This document shows positions 12,761-24,465 of a stretch of DNA of 64,000 bases, piece after piece. Location: positions 4,077,753-4,141,752 of the forward strand of contig JAQFVV010012423.1 in NCBI GenBank assembly GCA_028023455.1, given 5' to 3'. Position 1 is the first letter of the stretch; each line of letters starts with the position of its first letter. A program made the translations under genes and the position numbers. The notes under the pieces are model-generated. The model saw only the letters and a list, made by a program, of their open reading frames with translations. It did not search any database and had not been told where the DNA came from. The stretch is from Epiperipatus broadwayi. Its lineage: Eukaryota; Onychophora; Udeonychophora; Euonychophora; Peripatidae.

Positions 12761-15140
12761 TCATCATCATCATCATCATCAACCATTATCAATCCACTGC
12801 AGAATGAAGGTCTTTCCAAGTTTAATCCATCTTCTCCGATCTTTAGCTTCTCTTCTCCACAACACCCCTGCACATTTTCTTATTTCATCCATCCATCTCA
12901 CATGTGATCTCTTTCTAGGTCTTTTACAATCTCGTGGAATCCAGTTTAAAATTTCAATTGTCCATCTATTATCACCTCTTCTAACAATATGTCCAGCCCA
13001 ACTCCATTTCAATCTTTTAATTTTTTCAATAAGGTCAATAACACCTGTTTGTTGTCTTACCCATACATTGCGTTTTCGATCTCTTCTTGTTACTCCCGAC
13101 ATACATCTCTCCATATTCCTTTGAATGGTATGAAGTCTCTGTATTGCTCTTCTATTAAGGGTCCAAGTCTCAGATCCATAAGTAAGAACTGGTAAAACAC
13201 ATTTGTTAAAAACCATCCTTTTCAAACACATAGGCATATTTCCTTTTAGTATCAAGTTATTTTTACCAAAAGCACTCAAATCAAGTTTAATTCTATGATT
13301 AATTTCCTCCATTATGTTTCCACCTGTATTAATAATCTGACCAAGATATTTGTAACTGTTAACTTCTTCTAATTCTTCATAATCAATCTTTATTTTCATA
13401 TTTTGAGCAAATCGATTAAACATTACTTTAGTCTTTTTAACATTTATCTTTAGTCCTACTTTTCTACTTTCATCTGCTAACTCCTGCAACATTTCCTGCA
13501 GCTCTGAAGCATTATTTTCAAAAACAACTACATCATCTGTGAAATCTAAATGACTTAAATACTCTCCATTTACTTTCACTCCTTTAGTTTTCCATTTTAA
13601 TCCACAAAATACTTCTTGCAGCACTGCTGTAAAAAGTTTGGAGATATGGAGTCACCTTGTCTTACACCTTTCTCAATGTTGATTTTTCCAGTATGATTAT
13701 GTAATCTAATTGTTGCTGTTGCATTTTTATAAATATTCTTTAAAATATGACAATATCCTGGATCTATACCTTGATGATCCAAAGCTTTAATCACTGAAGA
13801 AATGTGTATAGAATCGAATGCCTTTTCATAATCTACAAATCCAAAACATAATGACAACTCATATTCGTTTGTCCTTTCTATGACTTCTCTCAATACCTGG
13901 ATATGATCTATTGTACTAAAACCACTTTTAAATCCAGCTTGTTCTCTTGGTTGGTGGAAATCCAAAGTTCTCTGTAGATGAGTTGTAATTATCTTGGTAA
14001 AAATTTTATATAAAAATGATAAAAGGCCGATAGGTCTGTAATTTCTAATATCTTCTTTATCACCTTTTTTAAATATTAATATTATTACTGCATTCTTCCA
14101 ATCTTCTGGTACATCTTATTCATTTAGACATTTGGTATATAACTTTGCTAAAATTGTTTCTATTTCTTCACCTGCTTCTTTTAATATATCAATTATAATT
14201 CCATCATTTCCTGGAGCCTTTCCTTTCTTCATACACTTAATTGCATGTCTCACTTCTTCATTTAAAATTCTGGGCAATTTGGAAGATGTAATAGATATAG
14301 GAGGTACTTGTTCTTTATTACTATATAATTCTTGATAAAAATCTTCTACCAATTTCATGATGTCATCTCTCTTTTTAGTAATAATTCCATCTTTTTTTCT
14401 TATTGCAGATATAAATTTCCTACCAATACCAAAATGTTGTTTAACATTTTTGAGACTTTTATTTTCTTCTACAGCTTTCCTTGCTATTTCACAGATATAC
14501 TTTCTTATATCATTTTCAACTCTTTTCCATATCATTTTACAAAATTCGAGATATTCAATTCTTTTTAATACATCATTTTTGTATATCTTCATATTTCTTC
14601 TTTTCTTCATAAATTCTCTAGTCTCAGTAGAAATTTTATTAGTCAATTGCTGCTTTTTTCTACCAGCTATGTTTGTTGCAGTTTTTAAAAGTGTTATCAG
14701 TTATTTTCATATTAATTTCATTCAAATCTGAATCATGTTCAAAATCTCCTAACACTTGAAACCTATTTGTAAGTTCTAATTTAAATTCATTAGAATGTTT
14801 CTGAAGATTAGGAATATCAACTGTAAATATTGTTTATCTTAATAATTTTTGTCTCTCTAGTTTTACATTAACACGTAACTTCCATCTTACTAATCGATGA
14901 TCACTTCCTGTGTTAAATTTATTAAGAACATTACAATCTTGAGATATGTATTTTCTGTTAGTCAAAATATAATCCAATTCTGCTGTACCTTCATTTGGAT
15001 GCTTCCATGTCCATTTCCTTTTAACATTTTTCTCAAAAAATGAATTCATAATATAAAGTTTTTCTTTTTCTGCAAACTCCAAAACATTGTTATAGTTGTA
15101 TTTATATATTGGACTATTTTCATCATATAATATAAGCATT
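12761..15140 (-). mobile_element. RTE-type LINE, 5'-truncated, with (ATG)n tail
   Basis: The element reads on the minus strand. At its 3' end it finishes in a run of ATG trinucleotides (12761-12780), typical of RTE/BovB-like LINEs. It retains the end of the apurinic endonuclease, the reverse transcriptase and the conserved C-terminal region, but has lost its 5' end. It lies directly against the inverted repeat at 12638-12749. A relative on the plus strand is at 31201-32663 and a 3' fragment at 16631-16870. Confidence 0.9.
12779..15139 (-). pseudogene. RTE endonuclease/reverse transcriptase, broken
   Basis: The protein is in at least four open pieces. Piece 1 (15139-14834) ends the exonuclease-endonuclease-phosphatase domain, with the catalytic motif GSDHRLVR. 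Piece 2 (14646-14116) holds the linker and start of the reverse transcriptase, with KGKAPGNDGI. Piece 3 (13965-13597) holds QAGFKSGFSTIDH and GFVDYEKAFDSI, and ends at GVRQGDSISP. Piece 4 (13624-12779) holds the catalytic box as LDFTDDVVVF, where Thr replaces the usual Ala of (F/Y)ADD. It continues with EVNSYKYLGQ, LTYGSETWTL and a C-terminal IVRRGDNRW motif typical of the RTE clade. A stop after CLNE and frameshifts between pieces make it inactive. It would have nicked DNA and copied its own RNA in the nucleus. Confidence 0.9.
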
Positions 15141-16630
15141 GAATGTCTTTAAAATACATTTAACTGTTAGTAATAGCATGCACGGTGGTATACTATCAAA
15201 GTTAATGTGCTGATTTTAGTATCTCTTTTACACGTTTGCATTCTCTCCAAGTATTTATTTCAACTGAATTTGACTCATAGTTAATTAAATGTAGTATTTT
15301 CAACTGTATCTAACATTTAATTAACTAACACACTATAGTAAAGCAAATCCAACTGTGATTATTTACACTTATTAAAAAATAGGTAATTGGATAGTACTGT
15401 GATCAATGGAACTAGAACTTCTACGTTTTTCAATTAACTTTTGCACTAAATCATATAAGGCAAAATAATTATTAAATGATTGCCCAGGAATTCAGTAGAT
15501 TGAGTGTTGGAAATATCAACACTAGTTATAATTCTTGGACCTTAATTTTCAAAATCTGCTAGCCTACTATGCATCAAACAAGACCAAAGAGTTTGCAAGG
15601 TTTGTGTAGCAAAAAGTTTTTAGATATATAGATCTTCCTTTTTCTTTTTAATTTTTCTAATATTAATTTTAAAATTATTGTGAGAGAAACATTTTTAAAA
15701 GGGTCTGTGGTGTATATTAATAAAAAATATAAAATAGATAATTAACATGAAATTATTAATTAATTATGAAATTGAATTTAAAGTTTTATTCATTAGGAAA
15801 AAAATATTTTATAATCTAAATAGTTACCTAGTAAGATGACTATTTCTTTCATTATCATCAGCAGTAGTGACAATCATTTACAAATAAGTATTGTAATTCC
15901 AATTTCAAGAAAAAAAGATTATAAAGTCATAATAATAATAATAGTATTCTAAGAATAATTTTTGTCATAACTATATAAACCAATCAATGAGCTACAACTA
16001 CAGTTACATAAAAAATATGCTTGTTATTACTTTGTTTATTTAATATGTTATGGTGCTGTCGTTTAACATTTTCATGTGCCTTATTATGACTTACCTGCAT
16101 TGGTGTTTTTAAAAATAAAATTTCTTAAGACTATTGTATAAATTTAGGACCTCTAAGTTTTAACATGTCAATTTTTATTCAACTTTCTTTGGTAAATTAC
16201 ATCTAACTATTTTTTGCCAAAAAGGAAAGGAAAAACATCAGGACTACTAATTAATAATGTAATATATGTACTTTTTATAGATTTCTAACATTTTTAAAAA
16301 TGATCTGCCATACCACAGACTACTTATATCTGTTAAGAAATATTTATAATACTATAAACAATTTTATAATTAATATGACTTTTTTTTTTAACAATAAGAA
16401 ACTCTAATTTATTTGCAGAAAATTTAACAACTCTGTTAACTTGATTTAATCATCATACATGAAAACAAACTAAATATTTTTTTCAAGCATAAAACATTTG
16501 AATACTTTATTTAAGGATTTTTTATTTTATAAATGTAGAAAAATACTTAAATTTATTGGCTTATTGAAAAATTAAAGAGAAATATCATTTAGGAGCTGAG
16601 ATTAAACTTCTGGTCTTTTTCAATGTATCT
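15141..16630. other. AT-rich spacer, no gene seen
   Basis: No domain, terminal repeat or RNA gene recognised between the RTE element and its second 3' fragment. Confidence 0.5.
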
Positions 16631-16870
16631 TTATCATCATTTTAGTTGTTATTATTATATTGCAGAATTAAAATGTCTATTATATTTAATGCAGTTTCTC
16701 TATTTCACACCTTCTCTTTTCCATATCAATCCAGCAAAATTTCTTACCTCATTCATCCATTTTACATGAAATCGTTTTTTAGCATTTTTACAATCTTTTG
16801 AGATTCAATTTCTTATTAGCTATACATCTGTTGTTATCTCTTCTAATAATATCTTCATTAAGTTTTAATA
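16631..16870 (-). mobile_element. Short 3' fragment of an RTE LINE
   Basis: The sequence from the ATCATC motif at about 16632 parallels the 3' end of the larger RTE element at 12761-13000. Shared blocks include TGCAGAAT, the stretch with CTTCTCTTTTCCA, CATTCATCCATTTTACATG and TTATCTCTTCTAATAATAT. It is strongly diverged and only about 240 bp long, so it is an old, heavily 5'-truncated insertion. Confidence 0.7.
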
Positions 16871-17490
16871 TTATCATTTCTCAAAATAAGTTTTTAAAAT
16901 ATTTTACTAGTTTTGTTAGAAAAATAAATAACATTTGAAATAATATTGATTATAGTTTATATTGCAACAAATAAATAACTGAATGACTTTTATTTATTGA
17001 AAACAAATATAGGGGATTTGAACTCAGACTTTCAAGCAATTTTCAACTAATCACACTATCTCATACTACTGATACACATGTCCACACACATGTAGAAAAA
17101 ATAATATATGTATTTTGTACTGAAACAGCACTCATCAGTTGTTCCAGATTATCATCTCCCACACCATATTTAATCAGTGCTCAGTTTATATTAAGATAGC
17201 AAATATTTATATTTTAATGGATAGGCTTCAATCTACTCCAACCTCCAACTCTTCAGCCATCCATACTATTGAAAATCTGATGATAGATTGCCCATATCCC
17301 ATGCTGATTCCACTATTGTTGTTATGCCTCTGTTGACCACAAGTCATCTTATTGTAAATAAATAAAAAGTTTTAAGCACTGGAAATAATAGAATTGGGTA
17401 CAACACAAGATTTTTTAGAATCAAATTATTTCACTTTATCTACAATAACATAAGTATTTAATTTACGTGATATCATTTTTGGCTTATGTA
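16871..17490. other. Spacer with an unclassified CT-richer patch
   Basis: The patch at about 17100-17340 is less AT-rich and has a 65-codon frame at 17139-17336. I recognise no domain. It may be an old repeat. Confidence 0.35.
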
Positions 17491-17857
17491 TAAGTTTATA
17501 TAACAATTGAAAAACTTCCTTTCAATTCGTTTTTTTTTTTTTTTTGACTTTCATTTATCTTTTTGGAATTTAAATGATTGTAATTTATTTGCGATTGACT
17601 AACTTTAAATAATAAGTAGCATGTTTGTTTTGTTTACTTTACAGTGATAGTATATGCTTAGTCACAAGAGGAAGTAAGTTTATATAACAATTGAAAAACT
17701 TGCTTTCAATTCGTTTTTTTTTTTTTGACTTTCGTTTATCTTTTTGGAATTTAAATGATTGTAATTTATTTGCGATTGACTAACTTTAAATAATAAGTAG
17801 CTTGTTTGTTTTGTTTACTTTACAGTGATAGTATATGCTTAGTCACAAGAGGAAGTG
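17491..17857. repeat. Tandem duplication of a 184-bp unit
   Basis: Copy 1 (17491-17674) and copy 2 (17675-17857) are almost identical. They differ at a few bases and in the length of a poly-T run. Both start TAAGTTTATATAACAATTG and end GTCACAAGAGGAAG. The near identity shows the duplication is recent or artefactual. Confidence 0.92.
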
Positions 17858-18129
17858 GTCCCTAAATAATTTTTAATGGGCAAAGGAAAAAGATCTTAGT
17901 TTGATCAATTAATGTTTACAACCTATCAATTTAATAATTAAACTATCTCTCTAGAAACTATTTTATACAACTATGATATTACTATGGTTGTCCTTTTTCT
18001 ATCAGATATAATGCAATATTTTTGTTACTTTGAATTCGTATTAATGTTTTCAGTTTTCAGAAATATATATATAATTTCAAACTAATTTATAGCAGTATCT
18101 TATTATGCAAAAAATAAAATGGGTTAAAC

Positions 18130-18569
18130 CAGGGATGCCCAAACTTTAACTTGACGTGAACCAGTTGAGAATTTAAAAAAATTTGGGAAGCCACAATTAT
18201 ATATTGCATTTTTCATATTACATTTATAAACATAATTCACAAACTTAAAAAAAAAACTGGTGTAATATGTTAAAAAAAAAAAAAAAATGTAAATACATTT
18301 TATTTATATTTATTTATTAAAAATTTGGTAACATACATATAAATTACAATTAGAGGAAAAGTATATTTTAATTATTTTATTTAATGTGAAACCTGACACT
18401 GCTTATCGTTATTGTTTGTATTGTAAAAATGTTTATTTTTTAGTGTGTGCATGTGGCGTCAAGAAACAAAAGCTATTTTATCAATTTTTCTTGAAGAGTG
18501 CAATGCGAGCCACATTAAACGGTTCTGTGAGCCACATGTGACTCGCAAGCTATGGGTTGGGCATCCCTG
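18130..18569. mobile_element. hAT-type MITE, 440 bp
   Basis: The ends CAGGGATGCCCAAACTT and TTGGGCATCCCTG are terminal inverted repeats of the CAGGGxTGxxCAAACT kind typical of hAT superfamily elements. The 8-bp flanks GGTTAAAC (18122-18129) and GTTTAAAC (18570-18577) match at seven of eight bases, the size expected for a hAT target duplication. The interior has the GCGAGCCACATTAAA / GAGCCACATGTG blocks seen in many hAT-derived non-autonomous elements, poly-A runs and no transposase. It could only be mobilised in trans. Confidence 0.88.
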
Positions 18570-18958
18570 GTTTAAACCATAGGCTTTACAAATAGTTTGT
18601 CTTACGTTTTTTTTTTATATAAACAGTTAACAAAATAAAATATAATAGATAACAATTTTATATTTATTTTTTAATTGTTTCTTGCTATATTGCTTATTTA
18701 AAACAAATAAAATTTTTGATAATAATGATGTAGAATTTTTCTTAGCGATGTAAATGACATTTTATATAGTTAATAATGTATTATAATAAACAATAAAATA
18801 TTTAGGTATTAAACATGTTACTATATTGTTAAAATTAATAAAAATGAAAAAAAAAAACTAATTTATTAGTCGTTGAAAGAAATATATTTTAATAATTAAA
18901 TTTTCTAAAATTATTAAGTTTTGGCAAAGAAGTGTTATATTCCCATTTCACTAGATAA

Positions 18959-18960
<2 letters not shown>

Positions 18961-19054
<94 letters not shown>
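18961..19054. repeat. Compound (TCA)n(TTA)n microsatellite
   Basis: About 40 bp of TCA repeats pass into about 54 bp of TTA repeats. The TCA part could be the remnant tail of an RTE insertion, but no RTE sequence remains beside it. Confidence 0.95.
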
Positions 19055-19378
19055 GTTTCAATAATATTCTTTATTATCTATAAAGATTACATGAAGTTTA
19101 CATATTTATGCATTGGTTTCAGTGGCATGATAATTTTCGAGTACATTGGTATATAAGTATTGGATGAAAGTCTACATCAGTAAACCAATTGAATTACTTG
19201 CTTTAGAACTTGCTGTTACTTATTTCTGATTTTGTAGATCATTGGTTTCCCTCTTGCAGTCTTTCATTAATGTTCTGTTATCATCTTTCTTTACTAGTCA
19301 TAAGTTTTATATATATTCTTCTGTGTGAAAATTCATATTTCATGTTGTCCTTTTAGGTTTTGTTTGAATAGTATGTGC

Positions 19379-20110
19379 TTATATAATGGCTAGCTTTGTA
19401 TGCTCTATAAATTGGCTTGTGATTTTAATAGTGACTAGGTGGCCACATAGATATCTGGATCCACAATCTTTGCATCTCTGCACCTTATTTGTTGCAACTT
19501 GTTGTATAATGTTGCTGAATGCGTCTGGTGTTATTTCCAAAGCTGAAAATACATCATGTGCACCAATATGCATAAAGACCAAAAATTGCTGCTTTTGCTA
19601 TAGGGATTACCTTTTTGTGTGTAAAATATGTTAGCTGTTGTATGGTTTGTCTTGTTCTGTATAGATTTAACATATTGTTTTGTGTAGTATTTAGTGCTGT
19701 ACAGTAGTAAAATGTGTTGTTGTGTTTCTTCAGCAGCATGGCACATGTTGCAGAATGGGTCTATTGATCTATAAAAAATGAAGATATCGTAAGAAATAGG
19801 AAGTCGGTCATGCACACAGTTTCAGCTTAATCAAAAATCAAAGAACTTCAGTTCCATTGACTATTTTCTGAAGTTTTTAAGGAGTTGTTTGTTAATTACT
19901 TCCAGCATTGGGCTAAAGGTCTCATTGCTTGTGTCTGGGTTGATCAATTCATATGACTGCCAGTGTGTATATTTGCTGTCAAATATGAGTTTGTAGTTCC
20001 AACATTGATTTATGCTGAGTGTGCTAATAACTCCAGATATCCATATGTGGGGTCTGGACAATCTGTAGGAATTATAACAAGAAGACTGTATAGCTGCTGA
20101 AATCATGCAG
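19379..20110 (-). pseudogene. LINE C-terminal region with zf-RVT-like motif, broken
   Basis: Three or more minus-strand pieces in different frames (20106-19861, about 19830-19531 and 19582-19379) line up as one protein tail. The middle holds HDRLPISYDIF, then DPFCNMCHAAEETQQHIL and, in another frame, LLLKKHNN/YYCTALN. The arrangement C-x2-C, then EET, then H, with a Cys some residues later, matches the zinc-binding domain found after the reverse transcriptase in many non-LTR retrotransposons. That family link is an inference from the motif. No reverse transcriptase is visible upstream. Stops and frameshifts show it is dead. Confidence 0.6.
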
Positions 20111-20340
20111 TGATCTTTGCCAATAGGTTTATTGTTTTCTGAGTAATGAACACATGTTGTTGTTATTATTATTATTTATCAAAGATGCATCGATAATTAT
20201 ATCATCAATTTTAGCATGAGATCTTTACTTTGTGGGCAATATATATATATATGTTAAAATGAAGATTAGCATGGGTTAAATATATAAAATACATATTTTG
20301 TGGGTTCATCCATGTTAAAAACTTTTAATATTAATATACT

Positions 20341-20376
20341 GACATTTCGACTTGGTCACACAAGTCATCCATAGAG
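20341..20376 (-). ncRNA. Hammerhead-like hairpin, left PLE arm (relic)
   Basis: On the minus strand a GACTTG/CAAGTC stem is followed directly by GAAA and TGTC. This is the layout of hammerhead stem II, core GAAA and cleavage-site triplet. The first core strand reads CTATGGA instead of CTGANGA, so at best it is a decayed copy. Hammerhead motifs are established in Penelope-like elements. Confidence 0.4.
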
Positions 20377-20499
20377 TTATAAAAGGTAGAAAGACGGTTG
20401 TAGAGGCGCTACAATCACTGATTTCAATAAAACGTTAAAATTCCACCAATAGCAAAAATGTTAAATTTAGGAATGTTTTTTAAAAAAATATTTCCAAAT

Positions 20500-21229
20500 A
20501 GGAGGAAATTTGAATGTATCATCTCACTTATTGATACAATCTGGCCTTTTAAGTATCTCAATGGCTTCTCCAATTTTGCACTGGTAGAGATTATCACATC
20601 GGGATATGATGCTGGTACTAGAAAAATCAATTTTATGACCTGAATCTATAGTACGGAGTGAGAGTGCTGATGATGATGAATGTTGTTTAACTGCATTAGC
20701 ATGCTCATCTCTCCTAACACTGATGTGATGATTACTCATACCTATGTAAGAAGCTTTACAGTTTTTACATGAGATTTGATAGACACCATGAGATTCAAGA
20801 TGGATTGAATCCTTAGGCTTGGTTATTATATTGCTGATCTTTTGAGGAGCAGAAAGTGCTGCATCTATATTATAGCATTTTAATATACATCCGATTCTGT
20901 CTGTAGTTCCTTTTACATATGGAACACAAATCCTAATAGCTGATTTATCATCTTTTTGTTTCCTATTTTGTCTATTTTGGGCTTGAAATAAGGCTTTTTT
21001 TATAAATTTGTAATTATAACTACATGCTAATAAAACACTATTAATATGATTTATTTCTTCTTTCAGATGTGCCTCATCTGAAAGGTTAATTGCTCTATTT
21101 AAAAGAGTTTTGGCTACAGAAACTATCTGAGTTGGGTGATGATGAGAATGGAAATGTAAATATCTGTCTGTGTGTGTGTCCTTTCTGTAAATAGAAAAAG
21201 ATAAACTATTTGGTGTTCTGGTGACTAGA
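20500..21229 (-). pseudogene. Left-arm PLE GIY-YIG endonuclease, broken
   Basis: The minus strand reads the same protein as the right arm but with more damage. The piece 20739-20524 begins MSNHHISVRRDEHANAVK, the segment after the GIY-YIG tyrosines. The upstream part, with the SCKNCKASYIG motif at about 20780-20740, is in a neighbouring frame. The family is a single-strand-nicking endonuclease fused behind the reverse transcriptase of Penelope-like elements. No start codon of its own is expected because this is a 3' fragment. Confidence 0.8.
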
Positions 21230-21247
21230 ACATTTCCTTTTTCTTGA

Positions 21248-22046
21248 TGTTCTAGTCACCAGAACACCAAATAGTTTATCTTTTTCTATTTACAGAAAGG
21301 ACACACACACAGACAGATATTTCCATTTCCATTCTCATCATCACCCAACTCAGATAGTTTCTGTAGCCAAAACTCTTTTAAATAGAGCAATTAACCTTTC
21401 AGATGAGGCACATCTGAAAGAAGAAATAAATCATATTAATAGTGTTTTATTAGCAAATAGTTATAATTACAAATTTATAAAAAAAAGCCTTATTTCAAGC
21501 CCAAAATAGACAAAATAGGAAACAAAAAGATGATAAATCAGCTATTAGGATTTGTGTTCCATATGTAAAAGGAACTACAGACAGTATTGGATGTATATTA
21601 AAAGCTATAATATAGATGCAGCACTTTCTGCTCATCAAAAGATCAGCAATATAATAACCAAGCCTAAGGATTCAATCCCTCTTGAATCTCATAGTGTCTA
21701 TCAAATCTCATGTAAAAATTGTAAAGCTTCTTACATAGGTATGAGTAATCATCACATCAGTGTTAGGAGAGATGAGCATGCTAATGCAGTTAAACAACAT
21801 TCATCATTATCTGCACTCTCACTCCGGACTATAGATTCAGGTCATAAAATTGATTTTTCTAGTACCAGCATCATATCCCGATATGATAATCTCTACCAGT
21901 GCAAAATTAGAGAAGCCATTGAGATACTTAAAAGGCCAGATTGTATCAATAAGCGAGATGATACATGCAAATTTCCTCCTACTTGGAAATATTTTTTTAA
22001 AAAAACATTCCTAAATTTAACATTTTTGCTATTGGTGGAATTTTAA
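21248..22046 (+). pseudogene. Right-arm PLE C-terminal fragment with GIY-YIG endonuclease
   Basis: From the palindrome centre the plus strand reads LVTRTPNSLSFSIYRKD, the region just after the reverse transcriptase palm in Penelope-like ORFs. A stretch with stops at about 21508-21550 follows. An open 164-codon piece (21552-22046) then has VYQISCKNCKASYIGMS, the GIY-YIG nuclease N-terminus with its flanking Cys pair, then RRDEH and a tail ending ILKRPDCINKRDD. The Cys-x2-Cys insertion is characteristic of PLE endonucleases. Without the RT core it is an incomplete relic, though this piece itself is unbroken. It is the better preserved of the two arms. Confidence 0.85.
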
Positions 22047-22104
22047 CGTTTTATTCAAATCAGTGATTGTAGCGCCTCTACAACCGTCTTTCTACCTTTT
22101 ATAA

Positions 22105-22140
22105 CTCTGTGGATGACTTGTGTGACCAAGTCGAGACGTC
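22105..22140 (+). ncRNA. Hammerhead-like hairpin, right PLE arm (relic)
   Basis: It has CTGTGGA, then the stem GACTTG/CAAGTC, then GAGACGTC. Compared with the minimal type CTGANGA - stem II - GAAAC - GTC, the first core differs at one position and GAAA is GAGA. The left-arm copy keeps GAAA, so the two arms have lost different core bases. Activity is unlikely now. Confidence 0.4.
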
Positions 22141-22206
22141 AGTATATTAATATTAAAAGTTTTTAACACGGATGAACCTGCAAAATATGTATTTTATATA
22201 TATATT

Positions 22207-23344
22207 ATCTGTCTATTATCACATATATAGTCAGTTTACATGGGCCATCTGTCTAAAAAAAAATCCACATTTATTTGTGACATAAAAATAAATTAAAGAT
22301 TCATCTGTATAAGTTTTGAAATTAGATTGTAAACAAAATAGGGAGTTATATAATTACTATAATAGAAATCAGACCAGCTTAATTTGACTTATAAATAAAC
22401 AAGATTATTTTTATTTGTATTCAAGAGTAATAAAAAGCCTTACTACTTTGATTTCTTTATGTTGGACAATCCTAACCAAAAATGTTGAGAAATTATTGGT
22501 TTTCATATTTAATGTGTCTGAGAAAAGTTTATATTAAATTTTAAATCAATTAAACATATTTAAATACTTTTTATACATATATACATATATAGTAATATAG
22601 AGGAAAACAAAAAATTGCTTTAAATAAATTAATTTTTTTCAACATTGTCAACAAAAATCAATATGGCATTTGTTTATTAAAAATGTCTACTAGGGATAGT
22701 CGTTAATTCAGATTGCAAAACTCTGACAATTCTCATTCATATAATGTAATTTATTTTTTCATGTCTCATTTAAGCAAATTAGACATTTTAAATTAAACTG
22801 CATAATTTTGACTTTAAAATATCTAATGTAAACAATCACATCTAGCCATTTATAAGGCCATCAGATTGAAAAGATTGGAAGTTTAAATTAAATGTAAAAT
22901 GTAAAATTGTATAAAGTAAACTTTTCATATTATTATTTAAATGTGTGTTTGCTATTTTACTAAATAACAAAAGAAATTTTAATAATAAATATATTGCATA
23001 TATAGTCCTTCATTTTATTTCACTTTTATAACCCTCTAATTAATATATGTAGATAAATATCATAATAATCTACACATATAATTAACTAGGAATTCTGTAT
23101 AGTAATGCATAATTTAAATAAATATTAGACTAAAAAATAGACAATCTTTTAAATAAAATTCAATACAAACACAGTAATAATTGGAATGGATATTTAAAGA
23201 ACCAACAACGTTACAACTAGAAACTCAAATAACTTTCAGTATCTATTTATAAGATAAGAAATTTTAAAAACTTTGACAATATCATAAAATCTTCATTTCT
23301 TACATTTATAATAAATGTTATCAATAGATAATCTCAAACTAGCA
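22207..23344. other. AT-rich spacer, no gene seen
   Basis: No domain or bounded repeat recognised. Coding-like sequence on the minus strand fades out near its right edge. Confidence 0.45.
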
Positions 23345-24115
23345 TTAAGATACAAAATCGTGCAAGTGGTAAGAATTCATAGCATCACATTCACTCTGAA
23401 ACATGTTCACAAATACAGTTTTCTGATTTCAGATAAAAATCAATATTACCATTCCAAGATTCATCACTGTATTTTTACCTATTGACATAATTGCTCTGAT
23501 AACACATTAATATTTCAAAATCAACATTGCTGTAAAATACAAACTTTGTGTTTGCTTGACCATCATTAGTGCTAAAAAAACCTAGAGTTAAATCTAGCCA
23601 CACAGCTTTGACTTTCAAACATTTTACAGAATTTATATTCCTCCAAATAATGGTCTTTTATATCTGACTCTTTAAAGTGTACATTATTTTTACCAATTTG
23701 AAATAACCTACATCCTCCTCATCTTAGGCAAATTCAAAACAATTTTCTTTTATTACTTGGATCCTAGCTCAGGATTCTTCAATAGATTTTCTTATTTGAC
23801 TTACCAATGCTCAGTTTAATGCTTTAGATTCTGTTGTAAATGCAATAGTTTCAGCTCTATAATATTCTTAATTTTTTGGTGAATTTGGTTTCTACTTCTT
23901 TAGATTACTAAATCTTGACTTTTAGACTCTCTAGCATCTAATTTCGCTTTTCGTTTTTTAAAATTTTTTGATCTAGCATATTTTAATACTTAAGAGTTAC
24001 TATCCATTTTTGCCTGCATATTAATGAGCCTTTCTAAGATAACTTTTTAAACTTGGGAATTGTCTACATCATTAGTTTCAGACCCAACTAATATATTATC
24101 ATTAGTATCAACCAT
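23345..24115 (-). pseudogene. Unrecognised coding relic
   Basis: The minus strand shows a protein-like trace of about 250 codons. From an ATG at 24113-24115 it reads MVDTNDNILVGSETNDVDN, then a Lys/Arg-rich stretch (RSKNFKKRKAKLDARESK). After a frame change near 23870 it continues with YYRAETIAFTTESKALN, ALVSQIRKSIEES, RIQVIKENCFEF, DEEDVGYFKLVKIMYTLKSQI and KYSDESWNGNIDFYLKSENC. About seven in-frame stops interrupt it. Residue mix is balanced and hydrophilic, unlike random AT-rich translation. I do not recognise the family. An accessory ORF of a transposon is likeliest, since a PLE lies next to it. Confidence 0.5.
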
Positions 24116-24153
24116 AATGTTTGTTTAATACAAAAGTTAAAGTAACTAAATAT

Positions 24154-24154
<1 letters not shown>

Positions 24155-24243
<89 letters not shown>
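24155..24243. repeat. Compound (CA)n(TA)n(GA)n microsatellite
   Basis: About 31 bp of CA, 28 bp of TA and 30 bp of GA follow one another. It sits about 40 bp outside the left arm of the second Penelope-like element. Confidence 0.97.
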
Positions 24244-24247
<4 letters not shown>

Positions 24248-24350
24248 AATCAAATCTGCCTAACACTATACTAGCAAAAATAAAAATGCAAAACCATTAA
24301 ACAATACAATACTAGATTAAATCCAAAATTTTACCAAAATCCTTACACAA

Positions 24351-24386
24351 CCATGGTTTCATCTACTACAAATAGACCTTCTCAAG
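24351..24386 (-). ncRNA. Hammerhead-like hairpin, left arm of second PLE
   Basis: The minus strand reads CTTGAGAAGG, a short stem pairing TCTA with TAGA, then TGAAACC. The first core strand resembles CTGANGA loosely (TTGAGAA), and GAAAC is kept. Position before the element end matches the other two Penelope-like families here. Confidence 0.3.
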
Positions 24387-24465
24387 TGAAATCAATCTAA
24401 AGAAAATATCATATATATATATACACACAAACAAACCTTACCATAATTCATTTCAAACTCCTCTT

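Larger units (their letters stand above)
20277..22206. mobile_element. Penelope-like element 3' ends as a giant palindrome
   Basis: Left arm 20277-21232 is the reverse complement of right arm 21248-22206, with only scattered mismatches and a 15-bp spacer. Each arm carries the end of a Penelope-like ORF, from just past the reverse transcriptase core (LVTRTPNSLSFSIYRKD) through the GIY-YIG endonuclease to the 3' UTR, pointing outward. Short TA tracts lie at both outer edges (about 20240-20252 and 22195-22206). The reverse transcriptase active site is absent, so the unit cannot move by itself. Inverted partial copies are a known habit of Penelope elements. Confidence 0.9.

Noticed and set aside
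12804-13195. Plus-strand ORFs over the RTE element
   Set aside because: They are shadows of the minus-strand reverse transcriptase, which has clear family motifs.
14132-14731. Several plus-strand ORFs of 67-124 codons
   Set aside because: They are antisense to the RTE reverse transcriptase and Phe/Ser-rich, as expected of complementary-strand frames.
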